The notes under the pieces were generated by a model, which was not told the DNA's origin, did no database searches, and saw only the letters and a list, made by a program, of their open reading frames with translations. A stretch of 64,000 nt of DNA, from positions 62,001-126,000 of the forward strand of contig JAEUKP010000022.1 of the NCBI GenBank assembly GCA_016794145.1. Direction: 5' to 3'. The stretch comes from Alphaproteobacteria bacterium. GTDB lineage: Bacteria; Pseudomonadota; Alphaproteobacteria; Micavibrionales; Micavibrionaceae. Positions 25,133 through 32,268 of this stretch are shown here, in pieces (position 1 is the stretch's first letter; each line of letters begins with the position of its first letter). Both the position numbers and the translations under genes were made by a program.

Positions 25133-27172
25133 ATGAAAATCGCATCCCTTTCAATTAAAAATTTCCATTCAATAGTAAATGAAAAGATTGAATTAGAAAA
25201 GTTGACGATGTTTGTAGGACCTAATGGATGCGGCAAATCAAACTTTCTTAAGGCCTTAAATTTTTTTTATGAACCAAAGATAAAAGCTACAAAGGAAGAT
25301 TTTTTTAATAGAGACTTAACCCAACCAATTGAAATAGAGGTTGCATACGATCAACTTTCTACTAGCGAGATTACCCAATTTGAAAAATATCTAACAGCAG
25401 AACGACGTTTAATTGTAATCAAAAGGTTTAATGGAATAGATTCTTTTGGGAAATATTTTGGTAAACTTAAAAAATCACCTGAACTTTCAGCCCTACCCCG
25501 CAAGCCAGCTGATGACTTAAAAGAGAAATATAAAGAATTAAGAGGTACTACAAAATTTTCTGATCTGCCAGATGCCAAAACAGGACCAGCCATTGAAGAA
25601 GCCATACTCGCATGGGAAGAAAATCATCCTGAGCATTTAGCTCTTATGGAATCTGAAACACAATTCTTTGGCTTCGAAAATAACTCAGCGGCATCATTGG
25701 AAAAATTTACAAAATTTGTCTATATTCCAGCAGTGATGATGGAATCCCATTTAGCAGACGATAAAGCTGGCCCCATAGGTGAGCTGACTGACATTCTTGC
25801 TCGTCACCAATTAAAAGAAGATGCAGAAATCAAAAGACTAGAAGAAGAAATACGACAACGCTTCTCTGAACGTTTGCGCCCTTTAAACGCAGGACAGATG
25901 ACCACACTATCTCAGGGAATAACTGATAAAATGCATGCTTATTATCGAGATGTAGGAATAACGATACAATTAGACGAAAACGTATCTAATATAAACTTAC
26001 CCACCCCCAAGGCCATCGTTTCTGTAAATGAGGGCGGATACCAAAATCCTGTAAATTCTGCTGGTCAAGGTTTACAGCGCGCATTTGTGCTTTCTCTACT
26101 TCAATTTTTTGCAGAACATAGGCCAAACAATGTAGAAAGAACTGAAGATCTTAATTTGATTTTGGGCATAGATGAGCCAGAACTCTATCAGCATCCGAGC
26201 AAACAAAAATTATTTTATAAAGTCCTAAAAGAGCTTACAACAACAGGTACCACCGTTGCAGGAAACGTGCAATGTTTCTACACCACGCACTCATCTCTTA
26301 TGCTAAACATAGAAGAGTTTAACAATGTTGTTCGTGTTGCAAAAGAACCGTGCCACATAGGGGAATTATGCGCGACAAAAATTTACAAATCAGATTTGGA
26401 CGAAATAGCAAAAAGAGAAGCTTACCTTCCTTCTCGAGGACAACAGTTTACAGCCTTAAAAACACTTTCAGGTCTTATAAATACTATAGATGCCCGTATC
26501 AATGAGGGATTCTTTTCTAGCACTGTTGTCCTCGTTGAAGGCGCATCTGATATAGTAGCTTTAAGAACCGCATCTGAAACTCATCCTGATGGCGCTATTA
26601 ACTTAGATCAGTTAGATATAGCTATTATTGAATGTGGGGGCAAAACTAATTTAGAAAAACCGCAGATTGTATTTTCAGCTCTAGGCATTAAAACTTACTG
26701 CATATGGGACTCCGATTATGGACTTCATGAAAAATGGGTAGAAGTAAACACTGCAGAAAATGCTGCCGAAGGAGCCGAAAAGGAAGAATTGAAAAAAAGA
26801 GCCGCCAATAGAAAAACAGCCGCTGATTCTGAATTTCTTAAGAACCGAGATTTACTAGCTTTGCACAAAGAAGAGCTTTGCGATTGGCCAGATCATGTTG
26901 GCCTTGCATCTGCAGCTCATAAATACGATTTAGAGACTACATTGTGTTTAGAGCTTGGAGAGGACTATCTTACCCAGCTAGTTGAAAAACATAACAATAT
27001 AGTAAAGGCAAAAAATGCTTGGAAGAATCCCTTAGTAATGAGTTTAGTTTTAAACGAAGCTTTCACTAGCGGGAAAAGATCGCCTACGTTAGATAAAATC
27101 CTAGTAAATATCGTGACTCTAAATCAAAATAAAGACCCAGAGGAAGATGAAGCGATAGCTCAGGCAGCTTAA
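25133..27172 (+). CDS. OLD-family ATP-dependent endonuclease (AAA ATPase plus TOPRIM)
   Basis: About 679 residues. An ABC-type ATPase head opens with Walker A VGPNGCGKSNF (near residues 28-38). Later come SAGQGLQRAF (signature-like), LILGIDEPELYQHP (Walker B with Glu) and CFYTTHSSLML (H-loop). A C-terminal TOPRIM domain has VVLVEGASDIVAL (catalytic Glu) and YCIWDSDYG (DxD). OLD nucleases, including GajA of Gabija, act in phage defence. No UvrD-like GajB follows, so Gabija is not supported. A GTG at 25124 could add three residues. Divergent from the nuclease-STAND gene, 122 bp apart. Confidence 0.86.
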   Translation: MKIASLSIKNFHSIVNEKIELEKLTMFVGPNGCGKSNFLKALNFFYEPKIKATKEDFFNRDLTQPIEIEVAYDQLSTSEITQFEKYLTAERRLIVIKRFNGIDSFGKYFGKLKKSPELSALPRKPADDLKEKYKELRGTTKFSDLPDAKTGPAIEEAILAWEENHPEHLALMESETQFFGFENNSAASLEKFTKFVYIPAVMMESHLADDKAGPIGELTDILARHQLKEDAEIKRLEEEIRQRFSERLRPLNAGQMTTLSQGITDKMHAYYRDVGITIQLDENVSNINLPTPKAIVSVNEGGYQNPVNSAGQGLQRAFVLSLLQFFAEHRPNNVERTEDLNLILGIDEPELYQHPSKQKLFYKVLKELTTTGTTVAGNVQCFYTTHSSLMLNIEEFNNVVRVAKEPCHIGELCATKIYKSDLDEIAKREAYLPSRGQQFTALKTLSGLINTIDARINEGFFSSTVVLVEGASDIVALRTASETHPDGAINLDQLDIAIIECGGKTNLEKPQIVFSALGIKTYCIWDSDYGLHEKWVEVNTAENAAEGAEKEELKKRAANRKTAADSEFLKNRDLLALHKEELCDWPDHVGLASAAHKYDLETTLCLELGEDYLTQLVEKHNNIVKAKNAWKNPLVMSLVLNEAFTSGKRSPTLDKILVNIVTLNQNKDPEEDEAIAQAA

Positions 27173-27225
27173 TTCATTTTAAAAACCTGCCTCTCAATGA
27201 TTGATAAGTTATAAGAAAATATTTT

Positions 27226-27654
27226 CTAATATCCATTACATTCTGGAATATGACCGAATTTTTGGACGTACGCCCAAATCAATTTCCGTTCGGCGTAAAA
27301 TATGAATGGGTTTATAGCCTCGACATTTTCAAGGATAGGCGCAAAGCCTGCGGCGTACATATTTGATAGGTCTTTGCCAATTGTGCGATTAAACCTATTA
27401 CCGCCACTATGCTTATGCATTCCTCCCCCAACTCGCGCCGCCTTAAAAAAGGTTGTCAATCGTTTGTGAATGTTCTGTTCTTTTCCGTGGGTTTCACCGA
27501 TATAGATTATTTCTTTGGCATCTGGTCGTGCTGGACCAATTGGTTTTTCATCGAAGCGCGCAATAATATACAAGCCTGTTCGGTGACCGTTGGGAATGTT
27601 TTTTATATCATCCCATGAATACCACTCAGAAAAGATGATATCTGGCTCTATCAA
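27226..27654 (-). CDS. GIY-YIG superfamily nuclease-like protein
   Basis: 142 residues. The GIY-YIG core is visible: GLYIIARF, then EIIYIGET, an Arg in IHKRLTTFF, and a downstream Glu in FYAERKLIWAYVQ. The start is probably the TTG at 27652-27654, with GGGAG seven bases upstream. The same frame stays open further upstream to a stop at 27721 in clearly GC-richer codons but without a usual start. It is convergent with the OLD-type gene. A DNA-cleaving role in defence or mobility is inferred from fold and neighbours. Confidence 0.7.
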   Translation of the reverse strand: MIEPDIIFSEWYSWDDIKNIPNGHRTGLYIIARFDEKPIGPARPDAKEIIYIGETHGKEQNIHKRLTTFFKAARVGGGMHKHSGGNRFNRTIGKDLSNMYAAGFAPILENVEAINPFIFYAERKLIWAYVQKFGHIPECNGY

Positions 27655-27657
27655 AAA

Positions 27658-28122
27658 AAACTCCCGCGCGGTGCGCCCCCGCTTGATCTTGAACTTGGTG
27701 ATCAGGGAGTTTACAAATCGTCAGAAACGATCCTTGGGATTTTAGCCAGAGGCTTGGACATAGCCCAAGCTCCCCGACCATAAGTCAAGGACGTGCTGTT
27801 TTGGTCAGCACAACCATTCTGACGGGTTGTAAAGCCCGAAAGTCGATGCGTAACGACTTCAGGTTGGAGGATAGTTTGATTTGACAAAAAATGGAAGAGG
27901 CCACGCTCTCGCAATTCCATAGGTGATTTTCAAGGGATAAATTGACTGATTTGATACCCGCTGGTTACCCGACGACATGGATATGGCCGCCAAACGCCAA
28001 TAAACGCTTGTACAGCGGCCTCTCGACAGACTGACCATCAATCACTTGGTCGAAAAATCTCTGCCCTTGGCGAGTGTTTCCACTGACGCGCTGCCGACAT
28101 CATCTTATTTTGCCATGGTCAG
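27658..28122. other. hairpin-dense non-coding stretch, candidate structured RNA (or degraded gene)
   Basis: Almost 500 bp without a convincing gene, GC-richer than its surroundings. On the plus strand it holds a run of perfect hairpins: GCTTGG/CCAAGC (27752-27770), GTGCTG/CAGCAC (27793-27811), CGGGTT-GTAA-AGCCCG with a GNRA tetraloop (27823-27838), AAGTCG/CGACTT (27840-27859), GGCCGC/GCGGCC (27985-28020) and a long-range pair CTGACCAT/ATGGTCAG (28031-28038 with 28115-28122). AAACTCCC/GGGAGTTT (27658-27665, 27705-27712) closes the left part. It precedes a small gene with a strong ribosome site. No known RNA family was recognised, and the strand is not settled. Short frames on both strands could mean decayed genes. 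Confidence 0.35.
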
Positions 28123-28149
28123 AAACCACCCATAAGGAGGAAATACATT

Positions 28150-28401
28150 ATGGATAAAGCAATTCCCGAAGAGGTCACCCTTAAACAAATCTGCAAAGAA
28201 AGGAAACTCGATCCCCGCTTATCGCGCATGCTTTTAAGGGAGGCAGTAAAGGATGCCAAGAAATATCCGAATCTGTCGAAAGACAGAGCCGCCAGAGCAC
28301 CGTGGGTGTGGGCAAAAGGATCAAAAGGTCTGGAAGAGGCACTCGCCGCCCTGAACGCCACACAGCCTCAAAAGAGCCCAACGGAGAAAGTGGCGAAATA
28401 A
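28150..28401 (+). CDS. small basic protein of unknown function
   Basis: 83 residues, rich in Lys, Arg and Ala. The first half (EEVTLKQICKERKLDPRLSRMLLREAVKDAKKYP) could form a helix-turn-helix-like pair of helices; the middle contains APWVWAKGSKGLEEALAAL. No family recognised with confidence. It has an excellent ribosome site, AAGGAGG at 28134-28140, nine bases before the ATG, so it is probably translated. It follows the hairpin-dense stretch and could share its transcript. Confidence 0.62.
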   Translation: MDKAIPEEVTLKQICKERKLDPRLSRMLLREAVKDAKKYPNLSKDRAARAPWVWAKGSKGLEEALAALNATQPQKSPTEKVAK

Positions 28402-28506
28402 TTTAAGGGTTGGGAAACACGTATTTTAGATCAGTTTTCCTACAAAATTCAAACCGTTAACCAGACCCACATGAAATAGCTGTCCCGATAAACGGGAATA
28501 AAAAAT

Positions 28507-28548
28507 CAAGATGCTCATTTATCCTATATAGGAAATTTGAGCATCTTG
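28507..28548 (-). terminator. intrinsic terminator after the RepA-like gene
   Basis: A perfect 11-bp inverted repeat, CAAGATGCTCA (28507-28517) and TGAGCATCTTG (28538-28548), encloses a second palindrome (TCCTATATAGGA). On the minus strand it is followed by TTTTTT. It lies 8 bp beyond the stop of the RepA-like gene. Confidence 0.75.
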
Positions 28549-28555
28549 AAAATAT

Positions 28556-29218
28556 TTACTTCAGATGCCAAGCCCAAACCGTTCCTTGTTTGCAGCTTTT
28601 AATACCCAGTTCCTTCTTTGCTCTTCTTAGGGTCGCATCACTATGCCCCTGCGCCAAAGCCTTGCGTTGAACAGTCTTTTTATCAACTGGCCCCTGAGAC
28701 AAGATTTCTTCCAAAAACGCGGTGGCCTCATCTTTTTTCTTAACAGTCTTTCTCACCATCAAAACAAGATCTTCTGATGTCAGCTCACTCGTACCAGTCC
28801 AGACCAGTTGCCCAATACCAGAACTCTCGTTCGGAGCATCCTGAATAACAAACGTTAAAGTCGGCCCCTTTTTTAATCCGTTACTTTTGTTGTGCGCAAG
28901 ATACCTCTTACTATCATCCTCTGGGCAAACTTTCAGCATCATCGAACTACGAACCCCGCCAGTGATGGCAATTGAGCCCATGCCGATATGCCCCGATTGT
29001 TCTGCTCCCGCTTTCCTAAAGTGCCTCACAGCAAGAAAAGTGGTTTGATAGTCACGCGCCAATTGCGTAAGCTTTCTAATCAACCTCGCCATATCACCTC
29101 CGCTATTCATATTTTGATCAACAAGAGATGATGTCAGCGTATCGATAATGACGAGAGCGTATTGCTTTTTGGAAAGCGCCTGTTCAAGGTAATTAAAACC
29201 CTCCTCATCAAGCCCTAA
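28556..29218 (-). CDS. RepA-like AAA ATPase, C-terminal part (downstream of a one-base frameshift)
   Basis: This frame continues the upstream part after a -1 shift at the T run of 29217-29221. It reads LGLDEEGFNYLEQAL, then the Walker B-like ALVIIDTLTSS, and later AVRHFRKAG and a C-terminal winged-helix-like segment (FLEEILSQGPVDKKTVQRKALAQGHSDATLRRAKKELGI). Joined to 29215-29799 it makes a ~414-residue AAA_25/RepA-like helicase. The first ATG in this frame is at 29110, but translation from there would lack the Walker A motif. Confidence 0.75.
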   Translation of the reverse strand, partial: LGLDEEGFNYLEQALSKKQYALVIIDTLTSSLVDQNMNSGGDMARLIRKLTQLARDYQTTFLAVRHFRKAGAEQSGHIGMGSIAITGGVRSSMMLKVCPEDDSKRYLAHNKSNGLKKGPTLTFVIQDAPNESSGIGQLVWTGTSELTSEDLVLMVRKTVKKKDEATAFLEEILSQGPVDKKTVQRKALAQGHSDATLRRAKKELGIKSCKQGTVWAWHLK

Positions 29219-29799
29219 AAACCATCCACGACATCAATTCTTTTGAAATCAGCACCCTGCAATCTGGCGCGAGCTTTAAAGACCGTGCCAAGATTATCCT
29301 CGATTGCAAAAAATAGAACATCACCAACGACACTTGGTTTTATGCCACAAAACTCTTTTCCTGTTGTGATGCAAGCCGCCAACTCAGCAAGTAAGGTCGA
29401 TTTACCTGCCCCCGGCTCCCCTTCAAGCATATTTGTATCATATCGAGATATATACGGAGCGATAACGCACTCCATAGGCTTCTCTTCAACATCATCTAGG
29501 TTTACCGTATACTCCTCATAAAGGGTTTGATATTTGCTACAACCGTCTGCAATATCTTCCACTTCATCATCGGGGAGTATTTTGCCATCAAAAGATATAG
29601 AATTCGCAGTATCTAGAAGTGCAAATATTTGCCCCGAACTATATCCCTTATGGCGATAGAACCCCGCAAGGCTAACCATATGCGTATGTCGCCCCCCTTC
29701 TCGAATAATCAGGTCTTTCTGATTATTTTTTTCTTTCTTACCCTTTAATAAAAATGGGATTTTATCTTCGGGAAATTTTGCCATTTGTGAAAAAATCAT
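29215..29799 (-). CDS. RepA-like AAA ATPase, N-terminal part with Walker A
   Basis: 194 residues ending at TAG 29215-29217. Walker A GEPGAGKST lies near residue 133, after a primase-associated helical region. Just before the stop the sequence is GAT-GGT-TTT-TAG. A slip of one base backwards on the T run gives TTA-GGG-CTT and continues into the missing half of the ATPase. This can be a deletion of one T, programmed frameshifting, or a homopolymer error in the assembly. Its start overlaps the end of the Prim-Pol gene by 4 bp, so primase and helicase are coupled. Confidence 0.75.
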   Translation of the reverse strand: MIFSQMAKFPEDKIPFLLKGKKEKNNQKDLIIREGGRHTHMVSLAGFYRHKGYSSGQIFALLDTANSISFDGKILPDDEVEDIADGCSKYQTLYEEYTVNLDDVEEKPMECVIAPYISRYDTNMLEGEPGAGKSTLLAELAACITTGKEFCGIKPSVVGDVLFFAIEDNLGTVFKARARLQGADFKRIDVVDGF

Positions 29800-30320
29800 A
29801 CTGCTCTCCTATAATAAACACCGCTTTTGTGACGACTCCCTGCAAACATAACGTAACCTTTTGTCTTGAGATCTATCTGCTCAAGTTTCTTAAGATTGTC
29901 TGGAAGTTTTCCCTTAAAATAATAATGGCAGCCCCTTCCCGTCTTCACACGAAACGTAGGCGGGAGACTCAGGCCCTTCACGAACTTCATCCCCTCAGGA
30001 CCATCAACGTCTATTACGAAGAATCCATCGACAACTACGGCAAGGTTTGCATTGGGATATTTCTTTAATGCTTTTTTGATGTAGGCTTCTTCCAAAGTCG
30101 CACTATGTTCACCGTTAGGGAAGAACTCCTGAATAGGATGCTTCCCCGTACTCTTGCAGTCCTTTTTTCTACAATCGCAAACAAATGCATTTTTATGGTT
30201 GGAAATGCCGTGACACAAAAGCATCTTAACTCCATCTCTAGACAAGGAATTAATTGCACTTAACCGTTCTTCTTCACGCGACGGGAAATAGACATGGATT
30301 ATATTCTTCCTTTCCATCAT
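29796..30320 (-). CDS. bifunctional DNA primase/polymerase (Prim-Pol) domain protein
   Basis: 174 residues of the Prim-Pol family: an N-terminal region with a Cys/His cluster (CHGISNHKNAFVCDCRKKDC), the catalytic acidic motif VVVDGFFVIDVDGPEG (about residues 96-111), a conserved His in GRGCHYYF and a terminal KGYVMFAGSRHKSGVYY. It primes replication of the element, with the RepA-like ATPase as helicase partner. ATGA-type overlaps on both sides link it to the AlpA gene upstream and the ATPase downstream. Confidence 0.88.
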   Translation of the reverse strand: MMERKNIIHVYFPSREEERLSAINSLSRDGVKMLLCHGISNHKNAFVCDCRKKDCKSTGKHPIQEFFPNGEHSATLEEAYIKKALKKYPNANLAVVVDGFFVIDVDGPEGMKFVKGLSLPPTFRVKTGRGCHYYFKGKLPDNLKKLEQIDLKTKGYVMFAGSRHKSGVYYRRAV

Positions 30321-30520
30321 ATGGCCTCCCTGCTTGCAAAAAGACCATTCGCCCAGCTCATGACCTCAGCATGATTCCAAACCACCTTCTGTGGGCTTAA
30401 CCTTATCCTCTTAGGGAAAGCGCCTATCTTCTCTAAGTACAGTAGGTGCGTATTGGAATAGGCCACTCCCATCCTCGCCAGATCCAGTCTAGTCATAAAT
30501 ATTTTATCGTCTTTATCCAT
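30317..30520 (-). CDS. AlpA-like helix-turn-helix regulator
   Basis: 67 residues: FMTRLDLARMGVAYSNTHLLYLEKIGAFPKRIRLSPQKVVWNHAEVMSWANGL. This is the AlpA/phage-regulator type of winged HTH (a MerR-like first half and a WxxxEV motif). In P4-like elements AlpA proteins control the integrase or excision. It overlaps the Prim-Pol gene by 4 bp. Confidence 0.82.
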   Translation of the reverse strand: MDKDDKIFMTRLDLARMGVAYSNTHLLYLEKIGAFPKRIRLSPQKVVWNHAEVMSWANGLFASREAI

Positions 30521-30565
30521 CAGTTTTCTCCTTTTCTAATCTAAATTAAGGTGCTTTAATCGAAA

Positions 30566-30590
30566 AAAAATTATAGCTTAGCTATTTTTT
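30566..30590 (-). terminator. possible intrinsic terminator at the end of the XRE-like gene
   Basis: ATAGC and GCTAT (30573-30585) form a short stem, followed on the minus strand by eight Ts (30563-30570). It overlaps the last codons of the XRE-like gene. Stem strength is modest. Confidence 0.4.
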
Positions 30591-30930
30591 TTGCGAGCTC
30601 TACTCGCCTTTCTAAATCAGCTATGAGCAGTAAGGTTGTTTTATCTGGGGACTTTTTCTTTTCACGAGCAATTTCTTTCTCTATTTCAGAAATTTTCTTT
30701 TTCAAGAATTCTAGAGCTTGCTGTATACGAATTTCCGGCACTGGAGCCTCACCACTTCTGTAATGAGACATTCGCGGCCTCGTTACTTTCAGCTCTTCAG
30801 CAATTGCAAAAGCCGGAATCTGTAGAATGCTACAAATAACAAAAATAGGATTAACGCCTCCCCTAGGATAAAGAAATTCTTTAACCATTTTTTCTACAGG
30901 CGTTAAATTTTCATGTTGTTCGGACATCAA
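30571..30930 (-). CDS. XRE-like helix-turn-helix protein
   Basis: 119 residues. Residues ~28-66 look like a Cro/CI-type HTH (IFVICSILQIPAFAIAEELKVTRPRMSHYRSGEAPVPEIR). The C-terminal half is a charged coiled coil (ALEFLKKKISEIEKEIAREKKK...). It is probably the repressor of the element. It lies between the integrase and the AlpA gene, all on the minus strand. Confidence 0.72.
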   Translation of the reverse strand: MMSEQHENLTPVEKMVKEFLYPRGGVNPIFVICSILQIPAFAIAEELKVTRPRMSHYRSGEAPVPEIRIQQALEFLKKKISEIEKEIAREKKKSPDKTTLLLIADLERRVELAKKIAKL

Positions 30931-30956
30931 CTAATTCTCCACAATAGCACCTAAAC

Positions 30957-32186
30957 TTAGATTAGTTTTCTTGCTTTGTCAAGGCCTAATGAAACAATAT
31001 TCAAAACATGCCCTTCCCAAGCACATAAAGCCAAACGCTTCTCATCATCATAACCGTATCTGTTGTACACCCCAGCAACGCCAGAAAATGTTCCAGAGGT
31101 GTGGTTCAAAATCTTCTCCACCACATGCGGAGGAACTTTCAAACGTGCCATACCCGAAGCGACTGTTCTACGTATATCATGAATAATCCAACCTTTCACT
31201 CCAGTTGCGTTATCCAGCCTTGATTTAACTTTTCCAAGCCCAGAAATCGGTTTCTTCCCAGTCGTGGTAAAGACATAGTCAGAATGCAAGAAACGGGGCA
31301 AATTATCAAGAATTCTTAGAGCCTGATCCGACAAAGGGACGGCATGAGAATGCCCGTTCTTGGCTCTCTCTTTGGGTATCATCCAGACCTTATCCTTTAA
31401 ATTAATCTCGCTCCAACACATCTCTGAAACCTCGCTTTTCCGCTGCCCAGTCAGCATCAGAATTTGAATAAGTGGACCATAAGGATAGCGCATTTTCACT
31501 GCCTCCTGCCAAATCGTACAGATTTCATCATCTGACAAAACACGGTCACGGGGATTTTCTTTTGATGGCTTTGAAATATGCCTCATGGGGCTGTCTTCGA
31601 TATATCCCCGCTCAGCACACCATTTAAAAAACTTGCTGGCTCCAGCATGAGCCCTATTCGCCTGTATTGATGCGCCACGCGCCTCAATTCTATCCAGCAT
31701 GGCGTTAATATTCTCACGGGTTACTGAACGAATATCGATAGAGCCGCAGTCTTTGATGAGCGATAACTTCAGCCTCTGCTCTGTACGCTTCCAATCTTTG
31801 TTTTTCTTTTTGGCATATATTTCGATGAAAGAATTGAATACCGTTTCAACGGTTATAAGCTCTGGCTTTTTCTCTTCCAAAGGCAAACCTTGGGAGATAA
31901 GTCTTAGCTTGTCACGCGCCAGATCACGTGCTTCAGACAAGCTAACAAGTGGGTATTTTCCCAAAGAAACTCGTTTTTGTTTGCCATTCTCACGACACAT
32001 GACAAAGAAGGATTTCTGACCGCTTTTAGAAACCCGCATACCAAAACTTGGCAATGACAAATCCCAGAGTTCTTGCCTCTTATGGCTTGCTTTCATCGAT
32101 TGGATTTTCTTATCGTTCAGAACACAACGCATGATTTTCAGCAACTCCTTTGCCAAAAACATAAGATGAGTTTTCTGAAATCTCAA
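30957..32186 (-). CDS. int: P4-type tyrosine recombinase / integrase
   Basis: About 409 residues. The arm-binding domain reads ELWDLSLPSFGMRVSKSGQKSFF, KRVSLGKYPLVSLSEARDLA. The catalytic domain has R in LTGQRKSEVSEM, HDIRR (HxxR), LNHTS (His) and the nucleophile Tyr in YNRYGY. It integrates the element at tRNA-Met. The start could also be the ATG at 32132 (18 residues shorter), which has an AAGGAG site 12 bases upstream. It is not adjacent to either att site: the giant protein gene lies between it and attR. Confidence 0.94.
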   Translation of the reverse strand: MRFQKTHLMFLAKELLKIMRCVLNDKKIQSMKASHKRQELWDLSLPSFGMRVSKSGQKSFFVMCRENGKQKRVSLGKYPLVSLSEARDLARDKLRLISQGLPLEEKKPELITVETVFNSFIEIYAKKKNKDWKRTEQRLKLSLIKDCGSIDIRSVTRENINAMLDRIEARGASIQANRAHAGASKFFKWCAERGYIEDSPMRHISKPSKENPRDRVLSDDEICTIWQEAVKMRYPYGPLIQILMLTGQRKSEVSEMCWSEINLKDKVWMIPKERAKNGHSHAVPLSDQALRILDNLPRFLHSDYVFTTTGKKPISGLGKVKSRLDNATGVKGWIIHDIRRTVASGMARLKVPPHVVEKILNHTSGTFSGVAGVYNRYGYDDEKRLALCAWEGHVLNIVSLGLDKARKLI

Positions 32187-32268
32187 AGAATTCTGTCTTA
32201 AACATCCGAGGAAGTCTCGCCATAAACTTCGCGGACTTGTTAGGTTCGAACGATAAAAATTTACAGAC

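Noticed and set aside
25124..27654. Gabija system (GajA plus GajB)
   Set aside because: The OLD-type protein is present, but the next gene is a small GIY-YIG protein on the other strand and no UvrD-like helicase is found.
27658..28401. Retron with msr-msd RNA
   Set aside because: The region can fold strongly, but no reverse transcriptase gene lies anywhere in the window.
28483..28506. TCCCG/CGGGA hairpin as terminator for the 83-aa gene
   Set aside because: The stem is perfect, but on the plus strand it is followed by As, not Ts.
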